Below, one piece after another: positions 23,456-34,640 of a stretch of 64,000 nt of DNA (the stretch's first letter is position 1; each line of letters begins with the position of its first letter). The stretch comes from Pogostemon cablin (Eukaryota; Streptophyta; Magnoliopsida; Lamiales; Lamiaceae): the NCBI GenBank assembly GCA_023678885.1, contig CM042979.1, positions 23,674,981-23,738,980 on the forward strand, read 5' to 3'. A program made the position numbers and the translations under genes. The notes under the pieces were generated by a model. The model worked only from the letters and a program-made list of their open reading frames with translations. It ran no database searches and was not told the DNA's origin.

Positions 23456-25040
23456 TACACTATTAAATAAAAAATTACACATATAAATGCACGTGTGACT
23501 CAAGTACAAAGAATATCAACTCTAAAAAGTAATACATGATTATAGTAAAGTGATAATTATTTATTAAAGTATTTTGTGCATGAATAACTTAATAATAAAT
23601 AAAAAATATATTTAAAAAAAATTAAATATACAACGCAAGAGAAAATAAAAGGAAAAAAAATCAAATAGTTGAATGCGTTGTGCAGTTAAACGGCTGGGCA
23701 ATACAGCTTTAAGAAAAAAATAAAAATCTCACCCAATACTATAATATTAATTAATATATTATTAAAAATGAGCTAGTTATTTGCATCATTCCTTTGTGTA
23801 TGGAGTACTACATATTCCAGATGTGGAAATATACAACGGCTAGGCAATACCGCCTTTAAGAAAAAAAATGGATAAGAAATTGAAAATGGATTAAAAGAGT
23901 ATATCTCAGAGATAAATGGGATTAGTAAAATAATCTCACCCAATACTATAATATTAATATATTATTAAAAATGAGCATATTAATATATTATTATAAATGA
24001 GCTGTTGTTAGCTATTGTAGAATATTTCAGCATTAGAGATGAATGAATTCGCCAGTTCGAAAACACACTCAAAATAAATTCGCCACTTCGAAAATACTAT
24101 TGTTACAGGTGAGGTGAAGGACACTATCGTTGCGCGGAGTAGTATACACTCACTCAATTCTATAAATTTTAGGTTTTCTTTATCTTCGGTGGTTATTATA
24201 GTTAGATTTCGAACAATATACACCATCACTCAATTTAAAAACCAATTTTAAAATTTTAAAAAGTTTTCACTACAGGTTTTCTCCCTTGATCTCTTAATCT
24301 AAGCTATTATCTAATGATAATGATTAAGAACGCTGTTATTAACTCATCTTATTATATTTTGATTTTTCCTTAAAAAAAAATTAAATAATTTTCAGTTTTA
24401 TTTTTACATAATTTTGTATTAAATATATGTATGATTGGTTGGCGTGTATCTCTTACGGTGGCTCTAGATGGTTCATTGAAGTGAACTTAGAAAAGGCATG
24501 TAATTGATTTATTCTAATATTGAGGTATTTAATTATTTAATTTATTTAATTTAATAGTGAACTTAGAAAATGCATGTAATTGATTTAGTCTAATATTGAG
24601 GTATTTAATTATTTAATTTATTTAATTTAATATTTATTGTATATCATTTTAAGTTTTTTTTTTTGTTTTTATTAAAATTTAATGTTGAGTACATTGGTTT
24701 AACTTCGATTTTTTTTTTCGGGTTGAATCGTTTTTAATTTTAATTTGTTATGTTTGTACTTTGTAATTTTTAAATTAGATTCCAAAGTTACTGAAGAAAA
24801 AATTACTATTGTAATGATTTGTATATTAAGCATACCTATTCTAATATTAAGTTCAATCTTGTATTTAATTTTTTAAATTTGTATTTAATTTTTTACATAA
24901 CTAATACGAGTCTCCGTTGCTTCTTAAATTACTGCCACTTACCATAAGGATTTAAATTGTAGATAATAATTTTTTAACCTTATTGAAAATTTTCTAATTT
25001 ACTTATAAAGATTGATGTATATCTTAGATTAATCTTTTCA
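23456..25040. other. AT-rich DNA with local duplications
   Basis: An approximately 85-bp unit containing CGGCT(G/A)GGCAATAC and CTCACCCAATACTATAA occurs at 23690-23775 and again, partly rearranged, at 23836-24002. No gene recognised. Confidence 0.5.
24481..24632. repeat. 76-bp tandem duplication
   Basis: GTGAACTTAGAAAAGGCATG (24481) recurs at 24557 and the copies are nearly identical over 76 bp, so the duplication looks recent. Confidence 0.9.
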
Positions 25041-25047
25041 GTGGAAT

Positions 25048-25290
25048 TAAAAAATTGTAGAACATGCTAGAGAAGTAAAGATAAGGCGGGAACGAGCATC
25101 GATGCATACGCTAGAATAATCTGTCATAAAAAATTGTAGAACATGAGAGAGAAATAAAGATACAGCAGGAATGAGTACTGATGCATATGCTGGAGTAATA
25201 TATTCACTATAATTAGAAAATTGTAGAATATGCAAGAGAAATGAAGAAAAGGCTGGATGAGTATTGAGAATTCTAGAAATATGAAGATAT
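25048..25290. repeat. Three diverged tandem copies of an approximately 83-bp unit
   Basis: Each copy starts with AAAATTGTAGAA(C/T)ATG and continues with AGAGAA(G/A)(T/A)AAAGATA-like sequence, GAGCATCGATGCATA variants and GCTAGAATAAT variants. Starts are near 25048, 25130 and 25219. Confidence 0.75.
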
Positions 25291-25490
25291 GATAGCTGAG
25301 AAAGTATTGGTTGAAATTATACGAGATCATTTCACACTTTATATACATAAATTAATGTTAACGGACATTATGTTATTTTGGACGTCACCATTAAAAGGGG
25401 ACATTTTATTTTTTAAATACATTAATCCCACACATATCACTAATATAATTAAGTGTCAATAGTGGAAAATACTCATTTTGATTTTTCCAT

Positions 25491-26016
25491 TTTAATACCA
25501 ACATTTTCATTCAAACATTATCAATTTTACCATTTACTAAAATTTTGGACAATTATACCCCCCACACCCCACTCACCCTATTCATTCCTCACACCCCCAA
25601 TCTACCCTACCTCCACCATCATGCAGCGGCAGCTCCGGCGACCCTCCGGCGGCAGCGGAGACTTTCCGGTGACATCTCCGACGGCGGTGGCAACTGCGAC
25701 GGCATCTTCTCCGGGCGGTGGCTCCGTTGATCGACGAACGTCACGCTGCAGCGGCAGTCCGACGGAGGGGCGGCGGTCCGGCGGTGCGCGGTCCGGCAGT
25801 CCGGCGAGTCTCCGACTGCCGACGGTGGCGGCAGTTTCCCGACGGTTCGTCAGCAGGCGGTGGTCCAGCGGCGGCTGTCCGGCGGCCTGCGATAGCTTAG
25901 TGGTGGAGGAGGGTTTGGGAGTTGGAGGGTATAAGGGTTTTTCTCAAGGCCAATAAAGTCAAAAAAAATAACTTTGGTAGATTTGATAACTTTTTAACGA
26001 AATTGTTGGTATTAAT
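25491..26016. mobile_element. TIR element with GC-rich core (Pack-type candidate)
   Basis: The left arm TTTAATACCAACATTTTCAT and the inverted right arm (AATTAATACCAACAATTTCG) stay similar for about 40 bp, through ATTATCAA(T/A)TTTACC. The core (25620-25900) is strongly GC-rich with CCGGCGG/GGCGGC repeats, unlike all flanking DNA. All forward frames stay open over the core, as expected for stop-poor GC DNA, so a 167-codon frame (25453-25956) is not accepted as a gene. Captured host coding DNA in a Mutator-like element is one explanation. Target duplication not identified. Confidence 0.5.
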
Positions 26017-26029
26017 TTTTAACTTACAA

Positions 26030-26167
26030 TTTTGTATAAAAAAAAATCTCCCTATAATTAATATATGGGACTCACACATTCTACTAATATAACTCCCCAC
26101 TACATACTGAATAATAATACTCATTAATCTACATGCAAGTAAATGTACACCTTCCGGACGGAGGGAG
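26030..26167. mobile_element. Right half of a Stowaway-like MITE
   Basis: Matches the family from the GGGACTCACACA block through the terminal CCGGACGGAGGGAG, followed by TA (26168-26169). The left end is missing. Confidence 0.6.
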
Positions 26168-26195
26168 TAGTTATTTTTTATTAGAAATGTTATCA

Positions 26196-26417
26196 CCTCC
26201 GTCCCACTAAAACATACTATGGGTGTTTCTTTTTTCATTTGTCTTAATACAAAGTGTGCAATTCTTTTTTGGTTAAAGAGACCCACACAAATTAATTATT
26301 TTATCTTTTATGGATCCACACGTCAAACTAATACACCTATCCACTTTACTAAAATATTATATTCCTTAATATGTATTCAAAAAGCAAACATACACGTTTC
26401 AATGGAATTTTGATAGT
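26196..26417. mobile_element. Stowaway-like MITE, right end decayed
   Basis: Starts CTCCGTCCCACTAAAACATA, contains the family's GAGACCCACACAAATT block and ends in decayed sequence near AATGGAATTTTGATAG. Confidence 0.5.
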
Positions 26418-27329
26418 ATTATTATTATTATTTAAATGTTGTCACTTTTTTTTTAGACAACATAATCGAGTTTACACGTAAACCCTGTTTTCAACCATTA
26501 CTATTTAGTAAGTAGTACTCCTTAGTGTCCTTTCAAATTACATATTTTACATTTTGGGTTGTCACAAAAGTTGCATCTTCCTAAGAATGGAAAAGGTCAA
26601 AACAATTTTGGGTTCGGGACCAACGGTTCCGGTTTCAATGGAGGGGGAACCGGAACCGAACCGGGGGCTAGGGGTTTCGGTTCTTGAACCGGCGGTTCCG
26701 GTTCCGGTACGGAACCGCCGATTTTTTGGTTTTTTTTTTGTATTTTTTGTTTCTTTATGTTATATTTATACATCATACATGTGTTATCAGTTATTATGTG
26801 TAATTTATTTATTAAATAAGTGAAACATGTGTAATTGAAAATTGAAATATTGAATTTGAATTAATGTAATAATAATATCATTAAAATTGAAAACATGATT
26901 TATGCACTATGCAATATTCAATAATGCAAGTAAAAATTTCAAAGTTGATATTAAATTCATAATAATCATACAATATTAATTAATGTGATCACATAAAAAA
27001 TTTAATTATTAAAGTCTAAACCATTACAATTTACAAATGTAGAAGTGTAGAGAACACTACAAGTTTACTTCCATGTCAACTACTCTATTGTTAAACTTCA
27101 AAAATTTAAAAAATACAAACTTTATAAGATAAAATACAACATAATAGAGGGGGAAAAAAAAGGACTTGAGCTTAAATTTAGGGTTAAACTTGAAAATTCA
27201 AGTTTAATTTAAATTTAAGTTGCCTACGTATCCTCGAAAGGAATCAAAGTCCATGTAGTTCTCTTAACTTACCTCAACTTACCTCTTTGGCTCGGTGGAG
27301 GTGAATGGTGATGGCCTTTTTTGTTTACT

Positions 27330-28551
27330 CTACCAATCTAACTCGCTTCCATATTCTGTAATTTCATCATCCGATCGGTCTTCTTCAATTTAATTTTGAA
27401 TCCGTCTTTCCGCCTTTGACCAATCATCAAGCAAACACAAATTTTCTAAATTTGTCACACTTAAATTGGATCGTGTCGAACCAAAGTGAGATTACCAAGA
27501 CTAAATGCTTGTTCGACGGCAATCGTAGAGGCGGGAGATGCAAAAACCTCTTTTACAATCAATGATAAAATAGGGAATGACTTTGTTCTCCTTGACCACC
27601 ACTCAAAATATCAAAACTAGTTCCGCATGTTTCAAACTCAAAAGTGTTAGTAAAATAAGAATCAAGTTCTTGAAAATGATTAGATATAACTCGTGCACGT
27701 TTTTGAGATCTAGTATCATAAAAACTATAAAATTTTTGAAGAGCATCATATTTCCTAGAATTATCAACACTATCACTACTATCATCACAACTAGATTGAT
27801 CATCATTCGTACCATTTTATTTTTTATACTCCTTAAAAAGATCCTTTAGTAGATTATAAGTACTTGCAACTATGTCTTTAGAATTAGGAGCTTGTTGTCT
27901 AGTAGGAGAATCATAATTAGCATACAATGAATCATAGTAAAGCGTTAACAATTCTTCTAAACCATCTGTTCTAATACGTGGGTCTAACAATTTAGCAACT
28001 AAACACAAGTCCGGGATTTGAAAAAAATATTTTAACTACTTAGATTTCATGGAAATAATAGCATTTGACAACAACGGGTGTGCTTCATTAGCACTAAAAA
28101 CCATAACAATTTTAACACAATTATCAACCACTAAATTTGAAGTAGGATAATAAACACCGGATAGTTCTTCCGTAGCATCATTAAAATTTTGCAAAACATC
28201 ACATAGAGTATAACATGTGTCCCATTGATTAGCAAACAAGATTTGACCACCCGCATCTTGTGAGTAAAAAGCACAAATATGATCTTTATAATCAAAAGAG
28301 TCATGCAATATTTTATACGTCGAATTCCAACGAGTTGAAACATCTAAAGGAAATTTTTTTGGGTGAATGTTCACAGATTGACAATATCTTTTCCACCTTT
28401 TAGTAACGGAAGGGTTTCTCATTATATGCCATATAGCACTTTTAATAGGTTGAATGTGTGTTTTCAAAGCACTTATACCATCTTGAACACATAAATTCAA
28501 TATATGACAAATACATCTAACATGAAAAAATCTACTACCAATTGAGGGTTT
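27330..28551 (-). pseudogene. hAT transposase, C-terminal half
   Basis: Minus-strand frames show RICESLEEPER-type hAT motifs in order: FFHVRCICHILNLCVQDG, DVSTRWNSTYKIL, then the mid-region ending MKSK and a stop (28035-28581), LVAKLLDPRIR (27817-28008), and the hAT dimerisation motif SPASTIAVEQAFSLGN (about 27495-27545) followed by a frame with LDDWSKAERR-like sequence. The catalytic core RNase-H-like fold spans both halves. Stops and frameshifts near 28035, 27815 and 27480 disable it. It continues, after the gypsy element, at 36619. Confidence 0.8.
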
Positions 28552-28556
28552 GCAAA

Positions 28557-30472
28557 TGATGCGCGTTTTCTCAACACACAATTAATCCCCAAGTATGAAG
28601 GATATCAATTGTAGTCTCGAAAGTGACCAAGTGAATATCGAACCCAAGGGACGGCGTATTATCAATTTAATTATTATCTAAATTAATTAAGACAAGGAAA
28701 TTATGTTTTAATGGTTATCTAACAACTAATATACTGGAAATTAAATAACAAATAAAATAAACTATCACTCGAAGGATACGAAAGTGGATCAAGTAGGAGA
28801 ATAGGTAGCTCTAGGATAATCCAGTTTCACTAATTAAATTCCCTTCCATGTGTCAATGTCCGACTCTGCCTTGTAGAATATGGACGCATCACTAAACCAT
28901 GCATATCTAATCTATAGACACAAGTAAATATACGTGTAACATGTGTGAATAACCTCGGAGCAAGAGATATAATTCATCCCCCTTTTTAGGAACTATTAGT
29001 ACTAATTATTTACCCCTAGGATTGGTACTCTAACCGATATGATCTCCCTTTATAGGTACTATGAAATTATCTTCTTTATCCTACTTATTAATCCAAATTC
29101 AATTCAATTAATAAGTATTCATATATGATAGTTCTAATGAAGCTTCGGAGTCCCCTCACTTAGAATCATAACATGGAATCATGCTCAGCAGTGAACGCAC
29201 TCAATCAATAACCAAGATATGCATTCAGACTCTACATAACAGTTAATAATGCACAAAATGACCATGAGTATAGATTAAAAAGGCACAATCTTATATAAAA
29301 TAAACCACAAGTAGTGTTGTACGGAGTATACACATGGAAGTTCAATTAACTAGATAAAACCTTCACAACCCTAATTCTACCAAAAAGGCTCTAGCCCATG
29401 GTGTTGCGAAGAACAATCATGGGTGTTGGATAGATCTTACCCAGATGTGGCGTCATCGCGTCCTTCTCGCTCTTGAATTCTCCTCTTAGTTCTCCCCTTG
29501 ATTCCACAAACGAATCTTCAAAGTGATGGATGGATGGAGAAAAGGATGATGGTTGGGGGGTGATCCCCCCTTGTGGGGTGTTGTATGTTGTGGCCTCTCT
29601 TCTCCTCTCTTGTATTGTGTTGTGTTCCTCCTCTTTTTGGGGCTGTATAGACCTCCTTTTATACTTGTAATCACGTCTCCTAGGCTTGGAATGGGTTTTT
29701 CAAGTGATCACACGTGTTTAGGCCTCAAAAATACGGATTTGGTAAGTTCCCAAAGCGCGGTTCGACCTCCCAAACAGGTCGAACCAACCCCTACAGGTCG
29801 AACCATGATCGAACCACCCTTTTGGACGTCCCAGGTGCATGGTTCGACCAGCCAACAGGTCGAACCAGCATTTCGTGGTCGAACCAGCATTTCTTCCGTT
29901 GGGTTCGACCTCAAGAAGGTCGAACCAATTTGCGCAGTCTCTCCGTTTCGCGTATAACTTTCACATCCGACCTCCGAATTGAGTGATTTTTGCACTCACG
30001 CGATCCTCTCTTCCTTGGCTTTCTATCCATATAAAGAAATCACAAAAACTTCAAGAATTGAATATGTAATAGGCCATGGAAAATAGCACTGCAATTCTAT
30101 TCGGCACAGCTCGCGCGGCGTCACCACTTTGCTCATAACTTCCTCGTTCGGACTTCAATGATGGTGTTCTTTACGCCAAAACGATCCTCTCTTCAGTGGA
30201 CCATATATCACACCAACAGTTTCGAGCTCCACAATAATACAGAATAATTATGAAAGTTGGATGTGCGTTTTCAGCATTCTTGCACAAATTGTACCTTTTC
30301 TCCAACTTTGCACTTTTCATCCTTTTTTTACCTAAAACACAATAAAACACCTCAAGTGCACATGATTCTCACATATATCGAATATAAGACACTTCTGCTC
30401 ATATAAGACTACAATATCAATAAAAAATATGTTAAATTGGATATTAAAACATGCTTATTTTCACTCTCATCA
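28557..30472 (-). repeat. 3' LTR of the gag-only gypsy element (1,916 bp)
   Basis: Starts TGATGCGCGTTTTCTCAACA and ends TTTTCACTCTCATCA in plus orientation. It lacks about 45 bp that the other LTR has at 35530-35575, and that are also present at 395-440 in the solo LTR, so this copy suffered a deletion. On the minus strand a TATA box (GTATAAAAGG) lies at about 29657-29666, and a GGTTCGACC array occupies 29759-29925. Confidence 0.9.
29759..29925. repeat. GGTTCGACC / GGTCGAACC array in the 3' LTR
   Basis: At least eight motif copies in both orientations, for example GGTTCGACC (29759), GGTCGAACC (29777, 29796), GGTTCGACC AGCCAACA GGTCGAACC (29842-29867) and a pair around 29902-29924. Adjacent opposite copies make hairpins. 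Confidence 0.9.
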
Positions 30473-30487
30473 ATCCCCCAAACTTAC
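30473..30487 (-). promoter_or_regulatory. Polypurine tract
   Basis: On the minus strand GTAAGTTTGGGGGAT directly precedes the 3' LTR; this is the expected plus-strand primer site for reverse transcription. Confidence 0.8.
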
Positions 30488-32172
30488 CCGTTGCTCGTCC
30501 CGAGGCAACAAAAAAAATATAAAGAGAAAGAGAGTATGAAAATTAGCGGGGAAACAAGGACTATAACCAATACCCATTCAAAATACAATTGTCCTCAACT
30601 TAGGTCATGCAACTCTCATTATATGTAATAATCAATTCATAGCATACAAGTTAAGACAATCACCACAAATTCAAATGCTCCATCAACATGTTCTCACGGA
30701 AAGTATATATATGATCTCTCACTCAAGTGTAAAATATGTACACTTATAGGTTAAAGTGTTTACGCTTAAATTCAATTCAAGTGCATGCGTAACCATAAGC
30801 TTGCCAAACGTCTCAAACTTTCTACCACTAAAATTATGATTCGATAATAGGATCAAAAAGGACTTTTCTTTTGGATGTAATGTTAGCTCTTTGATAAGGG
30901 TAGGAAACATATGGATAAAGTGACTCAATTAGTAGAGAATTAAAATCGGAGATCTTTTGTACTGCAGATTCTTACACTTCAAGGCTATCCATCTTCATGC
31001 TCTTCTAATTTTATTTTCTCTCCTTTCCTTCAAGCTCAACATACTTTTTCTTTTCTTCAAGCACATCATTTTTTCCTGAGGTACCAGTTTCGGGCACTAC
31101 CTCTAACATCTTGGGGTACCAGTTTCGGGCACTACCCCTAAGCAACTTATTTTTAAGCTCATATTTTTATTTTTGCTCATAATCACTTGTACAGCTCCAA
31201 ATATTTTATTCCTTCCAAAATCCATGAAAATTAATTCACACACTTTGACAGCATTTAATTCTCCACTAAATATAAGAATTTAAGGCTCAAATAGGATATC
31301 AAAGTGACTATCTTCGTAGGTTACCAAAGAAATAAGATTTTTAGGCTCAACGGGGCTAACTACGGATATATAATTATTTGGTAGGGAATTATTTGGCTAA
31401 GTGACTCATAAATTCAAGGATGACCTAAAATCATCTCCCATCATCTAACACACATGTAGTTTCAAGTAAGACAAGAGGCAAGTTCTAGAATACACACACA
31501 AGAATGATACACACCAGAAAAAAATATCATGTGATTATGTACATGATCAACGAGGCTCAAAATCTCACATGGGTTTTTAACAAGTAACAGAGCACTTTTC
31601 ATGGTAGGTAATATCCCACAAGTACACATAGAACTTCATATCACAATATAACTCAAGTACACTTCCTTCATCAATTTCAAGAGCATATGAATTCCAAGAA
31701 AATTTAAAAATAAGCTCACATGGATCACCACCATAAACATAATACTTCCACTCCTATGAATTAAAAGCACATATAAAAATTAGAAAAAGGAAATGAGGGC
31801 ACCTGATTTCTCCTTCAATGAATGCACGAGCTCCTCGAGTCGAAACCTCAATGTAGAACTCGTTTTGCCACCTAGTTACCCTTTTCTATCATCAAAGCTC
31901 AAGCATACTCATCATCACAGGATTCATCAACAATAAAATAGGAGAACTATACGAAAGACTCAATTGACTATCTAATCGACTCCCACACACTAGAAACACC
32001 ACTGAACACTAAGCAAATTGCAAAAAATCGACACATCAAAACTGATTAAAGTTTCAACATACCGCAAAAATCAACTTCCCTAGCAAACATTACAAAGAAA
32101 AGATTATACTCCTGGTGCTTCAATGAGGTAAGTACATCACACCCCCAAACTTAGTAAAAACGTAAGTCGAAA
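30488..32172 (-). other. Non-coding internal region of the gypsy element
   Basis: No domain recognised. A 37-bp unit with GGTACCAGTTTCGGGCACTA is tandemly duplicated at about 31080-31140. Confidence 0.6.
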
Positions 32173-34455
32173 CTAAGTTTGAAAAGAGATATAATTGCCG
32201 ATTAGTAAGCACCTTAAATATAAAAATTTCTTACTCACACGAAAGAAATAAAGCAATAAAATGGAAAGGCAAGCCCCAAACAGGCGCTCATGTTTAACGT
32301 CGGAGAGTCGCGACGGTAGAGGACGGCCTTCTCGCATCCTCACCTTCAAATACTTTCTTTCCCTCTTCTTGTCTAAACTCAACACCTCACCTTTCTTGGT
32401 CACAAAAATATGATCATTGAAATTTCCTTCCTCCCATGGCTGTCTAGACTCCTCCTTGTCAACCTTCCACTTAAATTCAGAATCACCTGTCTTAGAAAAA
32501 TCAAGATTAAACAAGTTAGAAACCATATTAATGCTCTTGCACGATTGAGTCTCCATGGGCATTTTCATTGCATGATCAAGAGAGAAAACCACATCTTCAT
32601 TATCCATCCGCAGTCTAAGCTTCTTCGCTCTCAACTTCTTTGCTCTTTCCCACTTCTTCTCCATTGTAAGCTCAGTATTCTGCTCATGTAATGGTACTGG
32701 AGTAGCATCAACATTATGCGGAGCATTCGGCGCAGAAATGGGTACATTCTGAGAGGATTCGACCTGGGTTCGACCAGGGGTACTGGACGAACCAGGTACA
32801 TAGTGGTCGTACCAAGCTCCTGGAAGTCCATTCTCACTTTTCAATTTGGGTTCGACCTGGGTTCGACCTGTTCGACAGGTCAAACCAGGCACGTAGTGGT
32901 CGAACCACTCTTCTAAAACTTGATTCTCTCTCTGATTATGTGATTCGACCTGGGTTCTACCTTGTGACCAGGTCGAACCACTTTCCCCCAAGTTGAATCT
33001 GCTCTCTGCATGGTCTTTGGCCTCCGGTTCGACCTAGGTTCGACCAGTAGGTGTGGTCGAACCATGAGTGACGTGGTCGAACCGATGATGATCTGAAATA
33101 GAGTGTTTCGCTTGATGCGATTCGACCAGGGTTCGACTTGGTATCCAGGTCGAACCAATAAGCCTATGGTCAAGCCGGTCTTCTGGAAAAACAGAGTGCT
33201 CGGAATGGTCGGGTTCGACCAAGGTTCGACCTGTTAGCCAGGTCGAATCAGATGGAGCTTGGTCGAACCAATGCTGAGTCTTCTCCTGATCGTGTCCAGT
33301 GCTCTGATTCGACCTACCCTGCATGGTTCGACCTCTTGCGTTGGTCGAATCAGGGTTGAATCGGGCTCCTTTGGCTTCAGATTTCGATTTCGGCTCCGTC
33401 GTTCCTTCATACTGTGTTCCAGACCTTAACGTGATGGCTTTATCTTCCAATTTTTGTGTCAATTGATTCACGTTCGCGGTCATCTCCCCCATAATCAAAG
33501 TAAGCTCCTTCATCTGCTTAGATAAATCTGCATGATCAACATTCATTCTAGCTTCGATGTGATCAATCCTTGCATCGTTCTCAGCCATGTATCGATTAAA
33601 GGTATCTTCATCACTCTTCACTTCTTGCTGCTTCATATTAGGCCCCCCTTTGTGTCAATTCTGTGATCTGCCTCTGCTGGGACTCTAGTAGCTTGTTGAT
33701 GTTAGCTAGACTAGAGACGATCTCATCATCCCTATTCGGCTTCACTTGATATTCAACCTGCGCCACCTTGCCAAGTACATATGATCCTCTATCTCTCTCT
33801 ACTGGCCAGTCACGTAAATTCATAGAGATGTCTTCAAATAACTTTTCTACTTCAAGTGCTGTCTTTGATAACAACGCTCCTCCTGATGATGCATCAATAA
33901 AAACACGCGACTCACAATCTAATCCATAGTAGAAGATGCTTATGTATTTAGCCTTAGACATTCCATGCTGTGGACACCTCCTGAGCATGTCTTTAAACCT
34001 ATCCCACGCCTCATCAAATTTCTTACCCTGATTCATAACAAATCGGGTGATCTCTTGCCTCATCCTTAAGATCCTTGAGGGTGGCATGTATCTCTCCAAG
34101 AACTTCTACTGCAGTTGGTCCCATGTAGTGCAATCTGTGGCATCAAGAGTCTCATACCAAGCTTCCGCCTTATCAATCAAAGAGAACTTGAATAAGGCGA
34201 TCCGCCTAGCATTATCATTAGCTCCAGCTCCCTTCTGAGTGTTTGCATAACCAAGAAATTTTTGGAGATGCTGATATGGATCTTCAAAAAATCTCCAGAA
34301 AATGAATTCTTCTCTACCATGTTAATAAGAACGGGATTTATCTCAAAATCATCATCTTTCCCCCTTGCTCCTATCAACCCCATGTTGACATTCCCAAAGT
34401 TCGTGAAAATTTCACGTATGGCAACATTATCCGGATTCTGCCTTGCTCCGGCCAT
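32173..34455 (-). pseudogene. gag of the gypsy element with repeat-rich C-terminal extension
   Basis: The ATG at 34455 opens MAGARQNPDN. After a frameshift near 34300 and a stop near 34110, the frame 34099-33638 has the retrotransposon Gag (PF03732-type) core: RYMPPSRILRMRQEITRFV, EAWDRFKDMLRRCPQHG, FYYGL and DASSGGALL. The next frame (33636-33034) has a helical stretch with NQLTQKLEDKAITLRSG, the usual Athila/Tat Gag tail. Then come repeated GRTLVEP/GRTQVEP-like units encoded by the 9-bp motif array, continuing in the frame 32991-32173. That last frame contains LRLRMDNEDVVFSLDHAMK, resembling the sequence after the protease in Athila/Tat elements. Gag would form virus-like particles and package the RNA. 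Frameshifts make it a pseudogene. Confidence 0.75.
32757..33360. repeat. GGTTCGACC / GGTCGAACC array inside the gag extension
   Basis: Roughly twenty motif copies, often as GGTTCGACCTGGGTTCGACC doublets facing a GGTCGAACC about 15-30 bp away (for example 32849-32866 against 32876-32887, 33028-33046 against 33055-33063). Spacers differ, so the 9-bp unit rather than a longer repeat is being amplified. Confidence 0.9.
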
Positions 34456-34616
34456 GTTTAGATCAATGTGTTATTCCTTCTTTTCCTTCCTCTCCTTTTA
34501 CAAACGCACAAGTAACTCAAAAAAATTCAAGGTTAGATATAAATAAAAATCACAAATAAAAGAAAAAGAAAAAAATCTTAATCAACTAGAAATAATAAAA
34601 TCAATAATAACAGTCT

Positions 34617-34634
34617 TCCCCGGCAATGGCGCTA
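34617..34634 (-). promoter_or_regulatory. Primer binding site, tRNA-Asp type
   Basis: On the minus strand TAGCGCCATTGCCGGGGA lies six bases after the 5' LTR. It differs at two positions from TGGCGCCGTTGCCGGGGA, complementary to the 3' end of plant tRNA-Asp and typical of Athila/Tat elements. Confidence 0.7.
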
Positions 34635-34640
34635 AGAACT

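Noticed and set aside
25453..25956. 167-codon frame
   Set aside because: GC-rich DNA keeps all frames open; the predicted protein has no recognisable domain and the region is bounded by inverted repeats.
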